From: Agelas oroides
Taxonomy: Eukaryota; Porifera; Demospongiae; Agelasida; Agelasidae
Length of the DNA stretch: 64,000 nucleotides
Direction of reading: 5' to 3'
Assembly: GCA_949130485.1 (NCBI GenBank)
Contig: OX422184.1
Coordinates: 20,414,824-20,478,823 of the forward strand
The notes under the pieces are model-generated. The model did not search any database and had not been told where the DNA came from. It saw nothing but the letters and a program-made list of their open reading frames with translations. The position numbers and the translations under genes were made by a program. Positions 23,401 to 38,400 of this stretch are shown piece after piece. Positions within the stretch are counted from its first letter, which is position 1. Every line of letters begins with the position of its first letter.

Positions 23401-26400
23401 GTTTCAGGAGGGTTCCAGCTGAGAGTCACAGATGTTGATGTGACTTCAAGGTGGTTTACACCAACAGGAGGTCCACTTGGAGCTACCAAGGCAAAATCAG
23501 AAGAAAAACAGTGACACAAGGTCTACATTGCTGATTAGCTCCTAGCCAGCCATCAGTGGCTACTATTTAGCACATAGTGTGTCAACTATGGCAAGCTTTG
23601 ACACAATTCCAAATGTAACCATCATGAGAAGAATGTTCTTTTCTGAACTAAGAATATATTCATTGGCATGAAAGAGCTTGTAAAAAATATGTTTTTCTTT
23701 ATACCATTAACAAACTTGCAATACCAAATAGGTGACTATATATAGTCTTACCATCTTCCATCGTTATCTGAGATAGACCTATGCTGTATGGTCCAGCACC
23801 CACTGCTGTTTGTGCGGCTATGGTAATAGCATACACAGTAAACGGTTCCAGTGAATCCACAATCAAGCTTGTCGACGAGGTGAAGTGCTGCATTGTGATG
23901 CCATTTTCAACATTTGTCACATTCACATAATATCCTGTGATAGCTCCATTGCGATCTGCTGCCATTGGTGGCTCCCATGTAGCTATCAGTGCACTAGAAT
24001 TTAGGCTGCTAACATTGATGTTGACAGGTGGGCTTGAAGGAGCTGTGGAAATGTAATAGCAAGTACATGACTATTACATAGCAGTAATTAACAATCAGAT
24101 TATACCTGCTTCTAGTGTTGTCACAGTGAGCGGTGGGGAATAAGGACCAATATCTACAGTTGATGCAGCAACAGTACACATGTAGGTATTGAATGGTCGA
24201 AGAAACTCCACCAGAATGTGAGGAGCTGAAGTTATAAGTTGGAACTTTCTCCCAGTCTCCTCTTCTGTGATGTTAATAAAGTAGAGACGAATTATTCCAT
24301 TCTGATCTGCAAGTGGAGGATTCTGCCACACTAGAGAGAATTTTGAGCCTGTGATATTGCTGAGAGCCAACATCACTGGAGAACTGGATGGTGCTGTGAG
24401 AGAAAAAAGGAAAGAAAGAAACTTGTCTCAGATTTAAAACAATGCACTATATATTTGCTTACCATCTTCTGGCAATTTCACTTCAACAGTAGCTGAATAA
24501 GGTCCAATGCCTACTGTTACTGCTGCAACTATGCAGGTGTATGTGTAGAATGGATGTAGTGTAGGGACACTAAGAGTAGTCGTGTTCACAGCAGTGAATG
24601 ACAACAGCCTCCCAGTCTCCATTTCAGTGACGTTGACTATGTAATGTACAATTATTCCATTCTGATTCTTGGGTGCTGGTGGTTGCCAGCCCAGCACAAG
24701 TGTAGTTGATGTCTGTGATTGTACTTTCACTCCTTGCGGTGGTCCTGTTGGTGCTATAGGACAGAAATGTGAAAGCAACATACATCAGCTATCTTACTTG
24801 TATGTTGTGAAGAGCAATACAGTTAATACAGGGCTACGCACGCAACATGGTCGAGTCGCAGTTTCAACCGACTAAACCGTTTAACTTTCCAAAGTGACAG
24901 TTTGGTACAAAGGGCGAGGAGAGGAGTTCCGGGCTGAATGGTGTGACACGTTCAGCTGGCTGCACTATGATGTCAAAACAGATGCTACCTTTGTATGCGC
25001 TGTGAGGCTGAGAAAAAGTTCTTAGCAAGTACGAAGGGGGAGCCAGCGTTTATCTCCAAAGGTTTTACATACTGGAAAGAGGGCCCTAAGGCATTCAAGA
25101 AACATCATCAAGGAAGTGATTGTCGTGCACTGTGAGGCCGTAGACGCTTTGATTGGTGCACGAAGGATGTTGGTGAGCTGCAGCTGAGTCAATTCCAATT
25201 GCCATTATTACTATGGGAGTGAAGTGGAGTCACTGAATGCGCAAATGTTAAGGCTTCGAGCACATTTCTATGTTTGGCTGCAGGTTGGGCAACTCTTGCT
25301 CTTTCTCCCCAACATTGCACCAGAAGCGATCTTAGAATTTATGAAATCCAAAATTTTCCTGGGGAAGCATGCCCCCAGACCCCCCTAGAGGCAACAGTTT
25401 ATCGCCTGACCAACTAACTAATGCCTCCTACGGGCCTGTAATATAACATTCGCTATCTGCTGTCTTTCAGATCAACACTTACCATCCTGTGGTGTCACAA
25501 GTTGAACAGGTAAAGTTGAAGGACCAACTGCAATAGTTTCAGCAGCAACAGTACAGGTATACATTGTGAATGGGTTTAGTGCAGTAACATTCACACTGGT
25601 TGCAGTTGTATTAATGACTCTTGCTTCACCAGCAATGTCCAGTATTGTAACTCTGTACTGTCGGACTATTCCATTCTGTAGTGCTGAAGGTAGGGGGTCC
25701 CATGACAACTGAATTGATCTGGAGTCTAGTGCTCTTGGCTTGAAATTAGCTGGTGAGCCAGATGGTGCTGGAAAGAAAGTTGTAACCACAAACTGAAACA
25801 TGTCAGCTAACTATTACAACTCTGTGTCAACTATGCCTTAATTAACTATGTATTGGCTATGTAATTTTGCATGTGTGAAATTTTGTTTACAATAATCAAA
25901 CCTACCATCTTCTGCAGTTCTCACTGTAATTACAGTGCTGAAAGGCCCTGGGCCAATGGTCACTGCAACCACTGTGCAATTGTATGTGTAGTACGGATGG
26001 AGAGAACCAATGGTGATGCTGGTGGTGTTAGTGGTCAGTTGAAACATTCTTCCAGTTTCCTCCTCAGTGACATTCACTCTGTATTCACGGATGTCTCCAT
26101 TTGGGTCTTCTGGTGGCTCCCACATCAGGTATATGTGGGTAGAGTTCAGTGTTGTTCCTGTAGTGTTACTTGGGTGTGTACCTGGGACTGTGAAATAATA
26201 AGTGTATTAAGTGGAGATTGCATCTAGTATCAAATCATGCTCAAGCATAACAATGCGGTATCACAATGTTGTATATTTATACCTGCTTCTGGTGTTTGGA
26301 TGATAATCTGTATACTGAATGGTCCAGGTCCTATTGCAGTAGATGCAGCAACAATACAAAGGTAGGTAGTATATGGTGTCAATCCTGTCACATTTACTGA

Positions 26401-29400
26401 TTGCGACTGAGATGTAAGTTGTAGTCGCTCTCCAGTCTCTACACCAGTAATATTCACAATGTAGCTGATAATGATTCCATTTTGTTCTGCTGCTGCTGGA
26501 GGATTCCAAGTAATGTAAAGCCTTCTGGCCCTGCTTGCTTGGGCTATAATATTTTGTGGAGGACCACTTGGAGCTACACAATGAGGGGAAAATGAAAAGC
26601 AATAACTTCCTGATTTTTACAGAGTTCCATGCATTTGTGACCATTCCAGTCATTGATGACACACACAAGCTTACCATCTTGAAGAGTCATGATGGTGATG
26701 GATGTTGTGTAAGGACCATCTCCAACTATTGTTACAGCTGCTATAGTGAAATTGTATGTATAGTATGGGTGTAGTGATGTCACATTCACAGAAGTAGCAG
26801 CTGAGAATAGCGAAAATGATGTGCCTGTTTCAACTTCAGTTATACTAATCATGTATCGTGTTATGATGCCATTTTGTGTATCAGCAGGTGGTGGATCCCA
26901 AAACAGCGAAATCCCAGTTGAGCCCATAGCATTTCCATGTAGGGACTGGGGAGGGGTTGATGGTGCTGGATAAAAAAGAAGAATATTGCAGTATAAGAAA
27001 TACTCTAATAAATGAGGGGGTAGGTATGACTTCTTACCATCCTGAGGGGTTAGCAGTGTAATAACAGCACTAAATGGGCCAGTGCCAACACTTGTTTGTG
27101 CAGCAACAATGCAGTAGTAGGTTGTGTAGGGGAACAATGTGGATAGTGTTAAAGCAGTTGTATTGGATGTGTACTGCAAGGTCTCACTCCTTCGAGTGTT
27201 TGTTACATTGATTATATAACCAATGATAACTCCATTTCTATCCTCATAGTTGGGTGGATCCCATGACAGAGTAGACATCCTTGAAGACACTGCTCTAGCT
27301 TCAATGTTTCGAGGGTTTCCACTTGGCACTGTGTAACAAAACAATAATAAGGGTGTAACTGCCCAAAATAAACACACTTGCAAATAACCTTTCTTGATTA
27401 CACAACAGTGTTGTAGGTGATAATCAGTAGAACTGGCAAGGAATTGTGTAAGTTAAATTGTGAATTAGTAGATTCGACAATGCATTGGCAAACAATACAT
27501 ACGCAACTTTATAGTCCAGACAGTACAGTTCACAAGCATCTAGAAAGCTACATTTCGTCAAAGTACTTGCATTTAGTAAGCCGACACAGATGAGTGAGAA
27601 ACAAAAGAAGGTGTAACATACCATCCTCTGAAGTTGTTATAGTGAACACCTCACTGTATGGTCCACTTCCAACAGTATATGCACTGACTACACACTTGTA
27701 AGTGTAGTATGGGTGCAGGGAAAGCACTGATACAGATGTGCTGGTTGAATTGAGTATGATAGTGGTGCCTGTTTGGAGTTCCGTTATATTGACAGTATAT
27801 TCCCTGATAATACCGTTCTGCTGGCTGGTGGGAGGTGGCATCCAAGAAAGGACAAAGGAAGTTGAACTTACACTTGGAGCAACAAGCTCTTCAGGTGGAG
27901 CACTTGGAGCTGAAAAGAAGATAATAATAGACCTGATGTTATCACAATCCCACAGTATGCATCTTGTTTGTATATCAGTCAAACGTAATGAAAGCTACTA
28001 AAATGTACTTGTTTAGAACATCTTGCCTCACGCCGAAAATAAAGTGATTTAGATGTTCCAAGGTGAAAATAGAGAAAAGGCGGCAGCTATTGGGAATTGA
28101 ACCTAGAACACCGGGCTCGAGCCACAAGTGCTCTGTAACTGACCTACAACAACTGGACAACCACCAGCCATCACTGTCCTCTATGATTATGTAGTATATA
28201 TACTACTTTTTATTGCTACTAAAATCACTCAGAACAGGCATTACAATAGCCTGGATGTTTTGGTCAATTGTCGCAGGCAATGTAATGTACCTGATTCATT
28301 TGTTTGCACAATGAGAGAGATGCTAAACGGTCCAGTTCCAGCAGTGGTCTCTGCTGCTATCACACAAATGTACATAGTGAATGGTCTCAGTGACTGTATG
28401 ACAAGGTTGGTAGTGACTGAAGACAGTTGGAAAGTCTCTCCAGTTCTAATTGCAGTCACATTTATGAGGTAACCGGTTATGATGCCATTATGTGATTGCA
28501 TGTCTGGGGGACTCCAGCTGAGGGTAATGGACTCTGATGTTGTTGCTTCCACATTTAAATTCTCTGGTGGCATGCTGGGAGCTGCAGTCAGAAATTGCAA
28601 AAGGAGAATACTTTATGATCTAATATAAGCAGGAAACACGTGAAGTGTAAATGACAATGCTTGACTGCAATTCGAACACTAAAAACACAACATTTCCGAT
28701 AATCACAATAGTAAATTATGAGCTCAATACTTCCTATCTTCCCATGCAAATAAGATTGATCTTAATCTTATCCACACCAGTTCCAGTGTGTACTACAATT
28801 GCTAAAACTTTCCCAACTAAAAAATAACACCATGCACACTACTTTGAAATGAGGAAAAAAAGTATTAACATGGTCCAAGTTGAACAAAAACCCACCATCC
28901 TCTCTTGTCTGAACTGTGAATACAATTGTGGCAGGACCTGGTCCTACAGTTACAGCAGTAACAGTGACTGAGTATCTGTAGAAAGGATGCAGATTGTGCA
29001 AAGAGATAGAAGTTGTGAGTGACACACGGCTGAAAGTAATCCCTGTTTCCAATTCTGTGATGTTGATGACATAATGCCTGAGGATGCCATTCTGGTCTTC
29101 AAATGGTGGAGGGCTCCAAGAAATTGAAATACTGGTGGAATCAACTGCATATCCAGAAATATTGGCTGGAGCAGAAGTTGGTGCTATGGAATCAAAATGA
29201 GAACAAAAAAATTGTGGAACACATCTAAAGTCAGCTTCTTTAGTCATTATAACTAAGTCATCTTACCTTGTTCACCAAGCCTTACAGATATTGCACTACT
29301 GTATGGTCCAAGTGCAACAGTTTGTGCTGCTACAGCACTTATGTACATATAGAAAGGGTGAAGTGCATTTAGTTCCAAGAGAGTGGCATTTGTGGTAACG

Positions 29401-32400
29401 TAGAATGTTCTGCCAGTCTCAACTTCAGTCACTCTTATCACGTAATTTCTGATGACGCCATTAATGTCTTCAACTGGGGGTGGGTCCCATGACAGGTGAA
29501 ACAAGTCAGAGCTTGCATTGGTTACTGCAGCATTAGTGGGAGGACTGCTTGGAGCTGCAAGAAATATTACATAGGTAAGTTTCATGCTACAGATAGCTGT
29601 GCAATGTTTTAGTTACCTGCTTCCATGGTTTGTACACTGACAGGATCTGTGTATGGACCAGTAGCAATTGTGTGAGCAGCAACTTCACATTCATAGTTGT
29701 AATAAGGGTGCAGTGATGTGATGTTAATGTGATAATTTGTTGCTTGAAAGATCCACACCCGACTGGTTTCCCTTTCCCTAATTCTGATCACATAGTTACG
29801 AATGATCCCATTGATCTCAATCAAGGGAGGTGAAGACCAAGTCAACGTAACCACTGTTGAGCTTACTGCTATGCCTGACAGAGACCGAGGAGGTGCAGAG
29901 GGAGCTACAGAATGAGATGTATGTGTGTGTACGGGAGAATTAAGACAGTGTTATTATTGTACACAAACATTACAAGCAATAGTATGAAACAATCACAGCA
30001 CAGCGCACATCACTGTAGTAACAAGCCTTAATACGATAGTTGTAGACCAAAAAGATAGTACATAATGCACTATTGCAATACGATAGCATTAAGGGGAAAT
30101 GTTCATGATTAGCAAAAAAAACAAGGTAACTGTAACTCTTTTGTTAGAATATACAAATATCATATGGGTATGTGATGTAAAAAGTGAAATGAGAGTTACT
30201 ACTATCCATACCATCTTCAGTCATCTGCACAGTGAGCGCTAGTCCATAAGGTCCCGGGCCAATGGTTACAGCAGCAACTGTCAGAGTGTATGTGTAGAAT
30301 GGATGTAAATTTGATATGTAAAGTGCCGTGGTTTCTGATGTTTGTTGAAAACTTGATCCAGTCTCAGCCACACTGATGTTTATGATGTAGCTGTGAATCA
30401 CTCCATTCTGATCAGCTAATGTAGGTGGTTCCCACTGGAGTCGGATGGTTGTTGAATTAACTACATTGCCTTGGAGGTGTACTGGTGCACTGCTTGGAAC
30501 TGCAGTTGGACAGTGTGAAACACAAAGCAGTCATCAAATAGATGTAAGTGTTCAATATACATTAGCACTCCAGTGAAGAATGGGATGTTTTCGAATAACT
30601 ACCAAAACACAACCTAGAACACAATATTTTGTTATGTTCACAAGTTTTTCATACTATTCATTTCACTACCTTATACAGTAAAACCATATAATGTCAGTTC
30701 ATTTGCCTTACCGTCTTCAGCAGTTCTGATTGTGACTAAATCAGAGGATGGACTAGCTCCAACTTGTGTTGCTGCGACAATTGAACACCTGTACTCATAA
30801 TAAGGGTGTAACTCTTCAACAATTAGTTCAGTATGGTTTCCTTCCCTCTGGTAGATCAGTGTTCTGTTTGTAGGCAACTCATCAAGCACAATTGTGTAGC
30901 TTATAATGACTCCATTCCGCTCCTCAAAGGGAGGTAGTCTCCAAGACACTAGAACTGCTCTGGAACTAACAACTTGCAAATTAACATTTTCAGGAGGAGC
31001 CGTGGGAGCTGTTGTGAACAGTTACAAATAAAAGACACACACTTAATTGTAGGAGACACAAAACAAAGTAACTATGTGCAAAGTTTGCAGCAACTAAGGG
31101 ACTAACCGTCCTCAGGCATCTGTATTGTGTACGCTTCACTGTAGGGACCAGGGCCAATGGTCACAGCACTGATAACCAAACTGTAGGTGTAGTGTGGATG
31201 AAGATCTTCAATTATGAGTGTAGTGTTGGTTGATTGATGCTGAAACTTGCCACCAGTCTCAGCTACTGAGATATTGATGAGGTATTCTTGAATGATTCCA
31301 TTCTGTTCTTCTTCTGCAGGGGGTTCCCATGCAAGAAGCAGAGATCTGGCGTCAATTGGTCGTGCCTCAATGCTTCCTGGGGCGCCACTAGGTACTGTAG
31401 AAAGAGAATATGGCCAATGTATCCAATTTGAAGTTATGCCAAATAAGTTATCTCTTCCAGAGTTATAATATGGTTCTTCCTCTATTCGTTATTCCATTGT
31501 GTGGGGATCACTATAAATAGAACCCAGGCAGAGGTACACAGAAGTAGCAAAGCTGCATGTCAATGACATAAAAATACTTGTGATTATAACTGCTATACAT
31601 TATGGCCAGAGTACTTACCATCTTCAAGTGTTTGTAAGGCATACTCATATGTAAAGGGTCCCTGGGAGATGGTTACTGCTGCTACAGCAAAATGATAGGT
31701 ATAAAACGGGTGCAAGTTTCCAATACTTAGCTCAGTATTGGTTGAGTTCACACTGAAGCTCCTCCCAGTCTCTTCTTCCTGAACATTCACAATGTAAGAA
31801 CGAATGACACCATTTCGTTGAGATGTTTCAGGAGGGTTCCAGCTGAGAGTCACAGATGTTGATGTGACTTCAAGGTGGCTTACACCAACAGGAGGTCCAC
31901 TTGGAGCTACCAAGGCAAAATCAGATGAAAAACAGTAACACAAGATCTACAGTGCTGATTAGCTAATAGCCAGCCATCAGTGGCTATAATTTAGCACACA
32001 GTGTCTCAACTGTGACAAGCTTTGACACTAGTCCATACGTAACCATACTGAGAAGGATGTTGTTTATGCTAAGACATTCAATGGACTGAAAGAGCTTGGA
32101 AGCATCAATCAAATATATCAGTAACAAAACTTGCAATGCTAAAGCAGAATATTATAGTCTTACCATCTTCCATCGTAATCTGTGATAGACCTATGCTGTA
32201 AGGCCCAGCACCTACTGCTGTTTGTGCGGCTATGGTAACATAATACACAGTGAATGGTTCCAGTGAATCTACAATCAAGCTCGTAGATGAAGTGAAGAGC
32301 TGCACTGTGATGCCATTTTCAACATTTTTCACATTCACAAAATATCCTGTGATAGCTCCGTTGCGATCTGCTGCCATTGGGGGGTCCCATGTAGCTATGA

Positions 32401-35400
32401 GTGCACTAGAGTTTAGGCTGCTAACACTGATGTTGACAGGTGGGCTTGTAGGAGCTGTGAAAATGTTGTAGCAAGTACATTAAAATAATAATACATGGCA
32501 GTAATTAACAATCAGATCATACCTGCTTCCAGTGTTGTCACAGTGAGAGGTGGAGAATAAGGACCAATATCTACAGTTGATGCAGCAACAGTACACACAT
32601 AAGTGTAGAATGGATGAAGAGACCCCACAAGAATATGAGGAGTTGAAGATGTAAGTTGGAACTGTCTCCCACTCTCCTCCTCTGAGATGTTGATAAAGTA
32701 GAGACGAATTATTCCATTCTGATCCTCAGGTGGAGGATTCTGCCACACCAGAGAGAAGCTCGAGTGTGTAATATTGCTGAAAGTCAGCATTACTGGAGAA
32801 CTGGATGGTGCTGTGAGAAAAGAAAAACTTCAGTACTCCCAACTAACATGGTATATTTGGAATAAAAAACAATGCACTACGGTAAAAACCTCTCTTATCT
32901 GGGCAGCATGGGACCAGGGGGTGCCCATAACTTAGAAAATGCCTGTAACTTAGAAATATGTATGTTGTGTACAGTATAGTGTCCCAAACCCAGTTGTATG
33001 CATCCTTAGAGAAGCCAGAAGGGGGTGAAACTACTGAGTGCAGACTGTGTAAACACTGTGGTTGTATGCTGAATACTGAGTTTACACAAGTCACTCGCCC
33101 AACCAGCACGCGCGGCTGACTAAGGACAGGAAACTTGTTTAATTTTGTGTGGCTAAAGATAGTGCCCGGTAGAAGGAGGTGCCCGTAAGTTTGAAGTCCG
33201 GATAAGGGAGGTTCTACTGTATATACTTGCTTACCATCTTCTGGCAATTCGACTTCAACAGTTGCTGAATAAGGTCCTATGCCTACTGTTACTGCTGCAA
33301 CTATGCAGGTGTATGTGTAGAATGGATGTAGCATGGGGACGCTAAGAGTAGTCATGTTCACAGCAGTGAATGACAACAGCCTCCCAGTCTCCATTTCAGT
33401 GATGTTGACTATGTAATGTACAATTATTCCATTCTGATTCTCGGGTGCTGGTGGTTGCCAGCTCAGCACAAGTGTAGTTGATGTCTCTGATTGTACTTCC
33501 ACTCCTTGTGGTGGCCCTGTTGGTAGTATAGGACAGAAATGTGATAGTAACATGTATCAGCTATCTTACGTGCATGTTGTGAAGAGCAATACAGTTAATA
33601 TAACATTCGCTACCGGCTGTCCTTCAGATCAATACTTACCATCCTGTGGTGTCACAATTTGAACCGCTAAGGATGAAGGACCAACAGCAATAGTTTCAGC
33701 AGCAACAGTACAGGTATACATTGTGAATGGGTTTAGTGCAGCAACATTCACAATGGTTGCAGTCGTAGTAATGACTCTTGCTTCACCAGCAATGTCCAGT
33801 ATTGTAACTCTGTACTGTCGGACTATTCCATTCTGTAGTGCTGAAGGTAGGGGGTCCCATGACAACTGAATTGTTCTGGAGTGTAGTGCTCTTGCTTGGA
33901 AATTAGCTGGTGAGCCAGATGGTGCTGGAAAGTAAATTGTAACCACAAACAAACATGTCAGATAATTATTACAACTCAGTGTCAACTATGCCTAAACTAT
34001 GTCCTGGCTACGTAATTTTGGATGTGTGAAGAAATGTGTTATTTACATTAATCAAACCTACCATCCTCTGCAGTTCTCACGGCAATTAAAGTGCTGAAAG
34101 GCCCTGGGCCAATGGTCACTGCAACGACCGTGCAATTGTATGTGTAGTATGGATGGAGGGAACCAATGATAATGCTGGTGGTGTTAGTGCTCAGTTGAAA
34201 TGTTCTTCCAGTTTCCTCCTCAGTGACATTCACTCTGTATTCACGGATGTTTCCATTTGGGTCCTCTGGTGGCTCCCACATCAGGTATATGTGGGTAGAG
34301 TTCAGTGTTGTTCCTGTAGTGTTACTTGGGTGGGAGCCTGGGACTGTGAAAATTATAAGTGCATTAAATGCCGATTGCATCCAGTATCAAAATCATGCTC
34401 AAGCATAACAATGCTGTATCACATCAATTTATACCTGCTTCTGGTGTTTGGATGACAATCTGTATACTGAATGGGCCAGGTCCTATTGCAGTAGATGCAG
34501 CAACAATACAAAGGTAGGTAGTATATGGTGTCAATCCTGTCACATTTACTGATTGTGACTGAGATGTAAGTTGTAGTCGCTCTCCAGTCTCTACACCAGT
34601 AATATTCACAATGTAGCTGATAATGAGTCCATTTTGTTCTGCTGCTACTGGAGGATTCCAAGTAATGTAAAGGCTTCTGGTACTGCTGGTTTGGGCCATA
34701 ATGGCTTGTGGAGGACCACTCGGAGCTACACAATGAGGAAAAATAAAAAGCAAACACTTTCTGATTTTCACAGACAGGGTTCTATTTGTGACCATTCCAG
34801 TCAAGGTATACAACATTAATGTAACACACACAAGCTTACCATCTTGAAGAGTCACGATGGTGATGGATGTTGTGTAAGGACTGTCTCCAACAATTGTTAC
34901 AGCTGCTATAGTGAAATTGTATGCATAGTATGGGTGTAGTGATGTCACATTCAAAGAAGTAGTAGCTGAGAATAGCGAAAATGATGTGCCTGTTTCAACT
35001 TCAGTTATACTGATCATGTATTGTGTTATGATGCCATTTTGTGCATCAGCAGGTGGTGGTTCCCAAAACAGTGAAATCCCAGTTGAGTCCATTGCATTTC
35101 CATGAAAGGACTGGGGAGGACTTGATGGTACTGAATAAAATAGAAGATTATTGCAGTATAAGGAACACTCTAATAACAGAGGGGGTAGGCATGACTTCTT
35201 ACCATCCTGAGGGGTTAGCAGTGTAATGACAACACTAAATGGGCCAGTGCCAACACTTGTTTGTGCAGCAACAGTGCAGTAGTAGGTTGTGAAGGGGGAC
35301 AGTGTGGATAGTGTTATAGTTGTTGTATTGGATGCGTACTGCAAGGTCTCACTCCTTCGAGTGTTTGTTACATTGATTACATAACCAATGATAATTCCAT

Positions 35401-38400
35401 TTCTATCCTCATAGTTGGGTGGATCCCATGACAGAGTTGACATCCTTGAAGACACAGCTCTAGCTTCAATGTTTTGGGGGTATCCACTTGGCACTGTGCA
35501 ACAAAACAATAATGAGGTTGTAACTGCAAAAAATAAACACACTTGCATTTCACCTTTCTTGATTACACAACATTGTTGCAGATGATAATCAGTAGAACTG
35601 GCAAGGAATTGTGTAAGTTAAAATTGTGAATTGGTAGATGTGACAATAAATTGGCAAAACGTTTATAGTCCAGACAGTACAGTTCACAAGTATCTAGAAA
35701 GTTACATTTCGTTACAATACTTGTATTTAGTTTATAAACAGACACAGATGAGTGAGAAACAAAAGAAAGTGTAACGTACCATCCTCTGAAGTTGTTATAG
35801 TGAACACCTCACTGTATGGTCCACTTCCAACAGTATATGCACTGACTACACACTCGTAAGTGTAGTATGGGTGCAGGGACAACACTGATACATATGTGCT
35901 GGTTGAATTGAGTATGATAGAGGTGCCTGTTTGGAGTTCAGTTATATTGACAGTATATTCCCTGATGATACCATTCTGCTGGCTGGTGGGAGGTGGAGAC
36001 CAAGAGAGGACAAAGGAAGTTGAACTTACAGTTGGAGCAACAAGCTCTTCAGGAGGAGCACTTGGAGCTGAAAAGAAGATCACATTTCCTGATGTGATTT
36101 TTATCACAAATCCACACTCAAACATGTATGCAGCTTGTTTGTGTCAATCACACCTACTGAAAGCTACTAAAGTGTGCATCCTTAGAACATCTTGCCTCAC
36201 ACTGTAAATAAAGACATTTAGATGTTTTCAAGTGAAATAGATAAAAGGGAAAAGCCGGCAGCTGCCGGGAATTAAACTTAGAACACCTGGCTTGAGCAGT
36301 GCTCTGCCACTAAGCTACAACAACTGGACAACCATCAGCCCTCACTGACCTGTATTATTATGACATTGTAGTACATATATTCTAGTTTTGCCTCAAAACA
36401 TTTAAATCTCTTTATTGCTACTAAAACCACTCGGAACAGGCATTACAATAGCCTCCATTTTTTGTAGGTAGTTTTCGATTGTCGCAGGCAATGTAATGTA
36501 CCTGATTCACTTGTTTGCACAGAGAGAGAGATGCTAAATGGTCCGGTTCCAGCACTGGTCTCTGCTGCTATCACACAAATGTACATAGTGAATGGTCTCA
36601 GTGACTGTATGACAAGGTTGGTAGTGGTTGAAGACAGCTGGAAAGTCTCTCCAGTTCCAATTGCCGTCACATTTATGAGGTAACCAATTATGATCCCATT
36701 CTGTGATTGCATGTCTGGGGGACTCCAGCTCAGGGTAATGGACTCTGATGTTGTTGCTTCCACATTTAAATTCTCTGGTGGCATGTTGGGAGCTGCAGTC
36801 AGAAATTGCAAAAGGAGAATACTTATGATCTAATATAAGCAGGAAACACGTGAAGTGTAAATGACAATGCTTAATTGACTGCAATTCGAACACTAAAAAC
36901 ACAACATTTCCGATACTCACAATTGTAAATTACGAGCTCAACACTTCCTATCTTCCCATGTAATCTTATCCACACCAGTTCCAGTGTATACTACAATTGC
37001 TAAAACTTTCCCAACTAGAAAATAACACCATACACACTACTTTGAAATGAGGGGGAAAAATGTATTAACATGGTCCAAGTTGAATAAAAACCTACCATCC
37101 TCTCTTGTCTGAACTGTGAATACAATTGTGGCAGGACCTGGTCCTACAGTTACAGCAGTGACAGTGACTGAGTATCTGTAGAAAGGATGCAGATTGTACA
37201 AAGAGATAGAAGTTGTGAGTGACACTCGGCTGAAAGTAATCCCTGTTTCCAGTTCTGTGATGTTAATGACATAATGCCTGATGATGCCATTCTGGTCTTC
37301 AAATGGTGGAGAGCTCCAAGAAATTGAAATAATGTTGGAATCAACTGCATATCCAGAAATATTGGCTGGAGCAGAAGTTGGTGCTATGGAATCAAAATGA
37401 GAATGAAAAATCAGTGTGGAACATATTGCTAAGTCAGCTTCTTTATCATCTTACCTTGTTCACCAAGCCTCACAGATATTGCACTACTGTGTGGTCCAAG
37501 TGCAACAGTTTGTGCCGCTACAGCACTTGTGTACATGTAGAAAGGGTGAAGTCCATTTAGCTCCAGGAGAGTGATGTTTGTGGTAACGTAGAATGTTCTG
37601 CCAGTCTCAACTTCAGTTACTCTTATCATGTAATATCTGATGACACCATTAATGTCTTCAACTGGAGGTGGGTCCCATGACAGGAGAAACGAGTCAGAGC
37701 TTGCATTGGTTACTGCAATATTTGTGGGAGGACTGCTTGGAGCTGCAAGAAATATTACGTAGGTAAGTTTCATGTTATAGATAGCTGTGCAATGTTTTAG
37801 TTACCTGCTTCCATGGTTTGTACACTGACAGGATTTGTGTATGGACCAGTAGCAATTGTGTGAGCAGCAACTTCACATTCATAGTTGTAGTAAGGGTGCA
37901 GTGATGTGATGTTAATGTGAGAATTTGTTGTTTGAAAGATCCACACGCGACTGGTTTCCCTTTCCCTAATTCTGATCACATAGTTACGAATGATCCCATT
38001 GATGTCAATCAAGGGAGGTGAAGACCAAGTCAAGGTGACCACTGTTGAGCTTACTGCTATACCTGACAGAGACCGGGGAGGTGCAGAGGGAGCTTCAGAA
38101 TGTGTGTATGTGTGTGTATGGGAGAATTAAGGCAGTGTTATTAAACGTAATGAGCAATAGTATGAAACAATCACAGCCTGCGTTACTGTAGAAACAAGCC
38201 TTAATATGAAAGACAGAAAAAAGATGTAGGAATTCCGTGCCAAAAAGTACACAAACAAGGAAGGATATAAAAGTGAAGGTAAATACACAAAGCCTCATCC
38301 ATCCCTACATCTTTTCACAATAGAGTGAAGATGTAGGGACGGGGCTTTGTATATTTACCTTCACTTTTATATCCTTCCTTGTTTGTGTACTTTATGGCAC

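Noticed and set aside
28080..28165. Functional tRNA gene
   Set aside because: A- and B-boxes are recognisable but no clean cloverleaf forms, one box is degraded in every copy, and it sits in an intron.
34419..34757. Tyr/Ser-rich minus-strand frame at cassette position 8 (also 44723 and 54049)
   Set aside because: An alternative frame of a real FN3 exon; repeated only because the exon is repeated.
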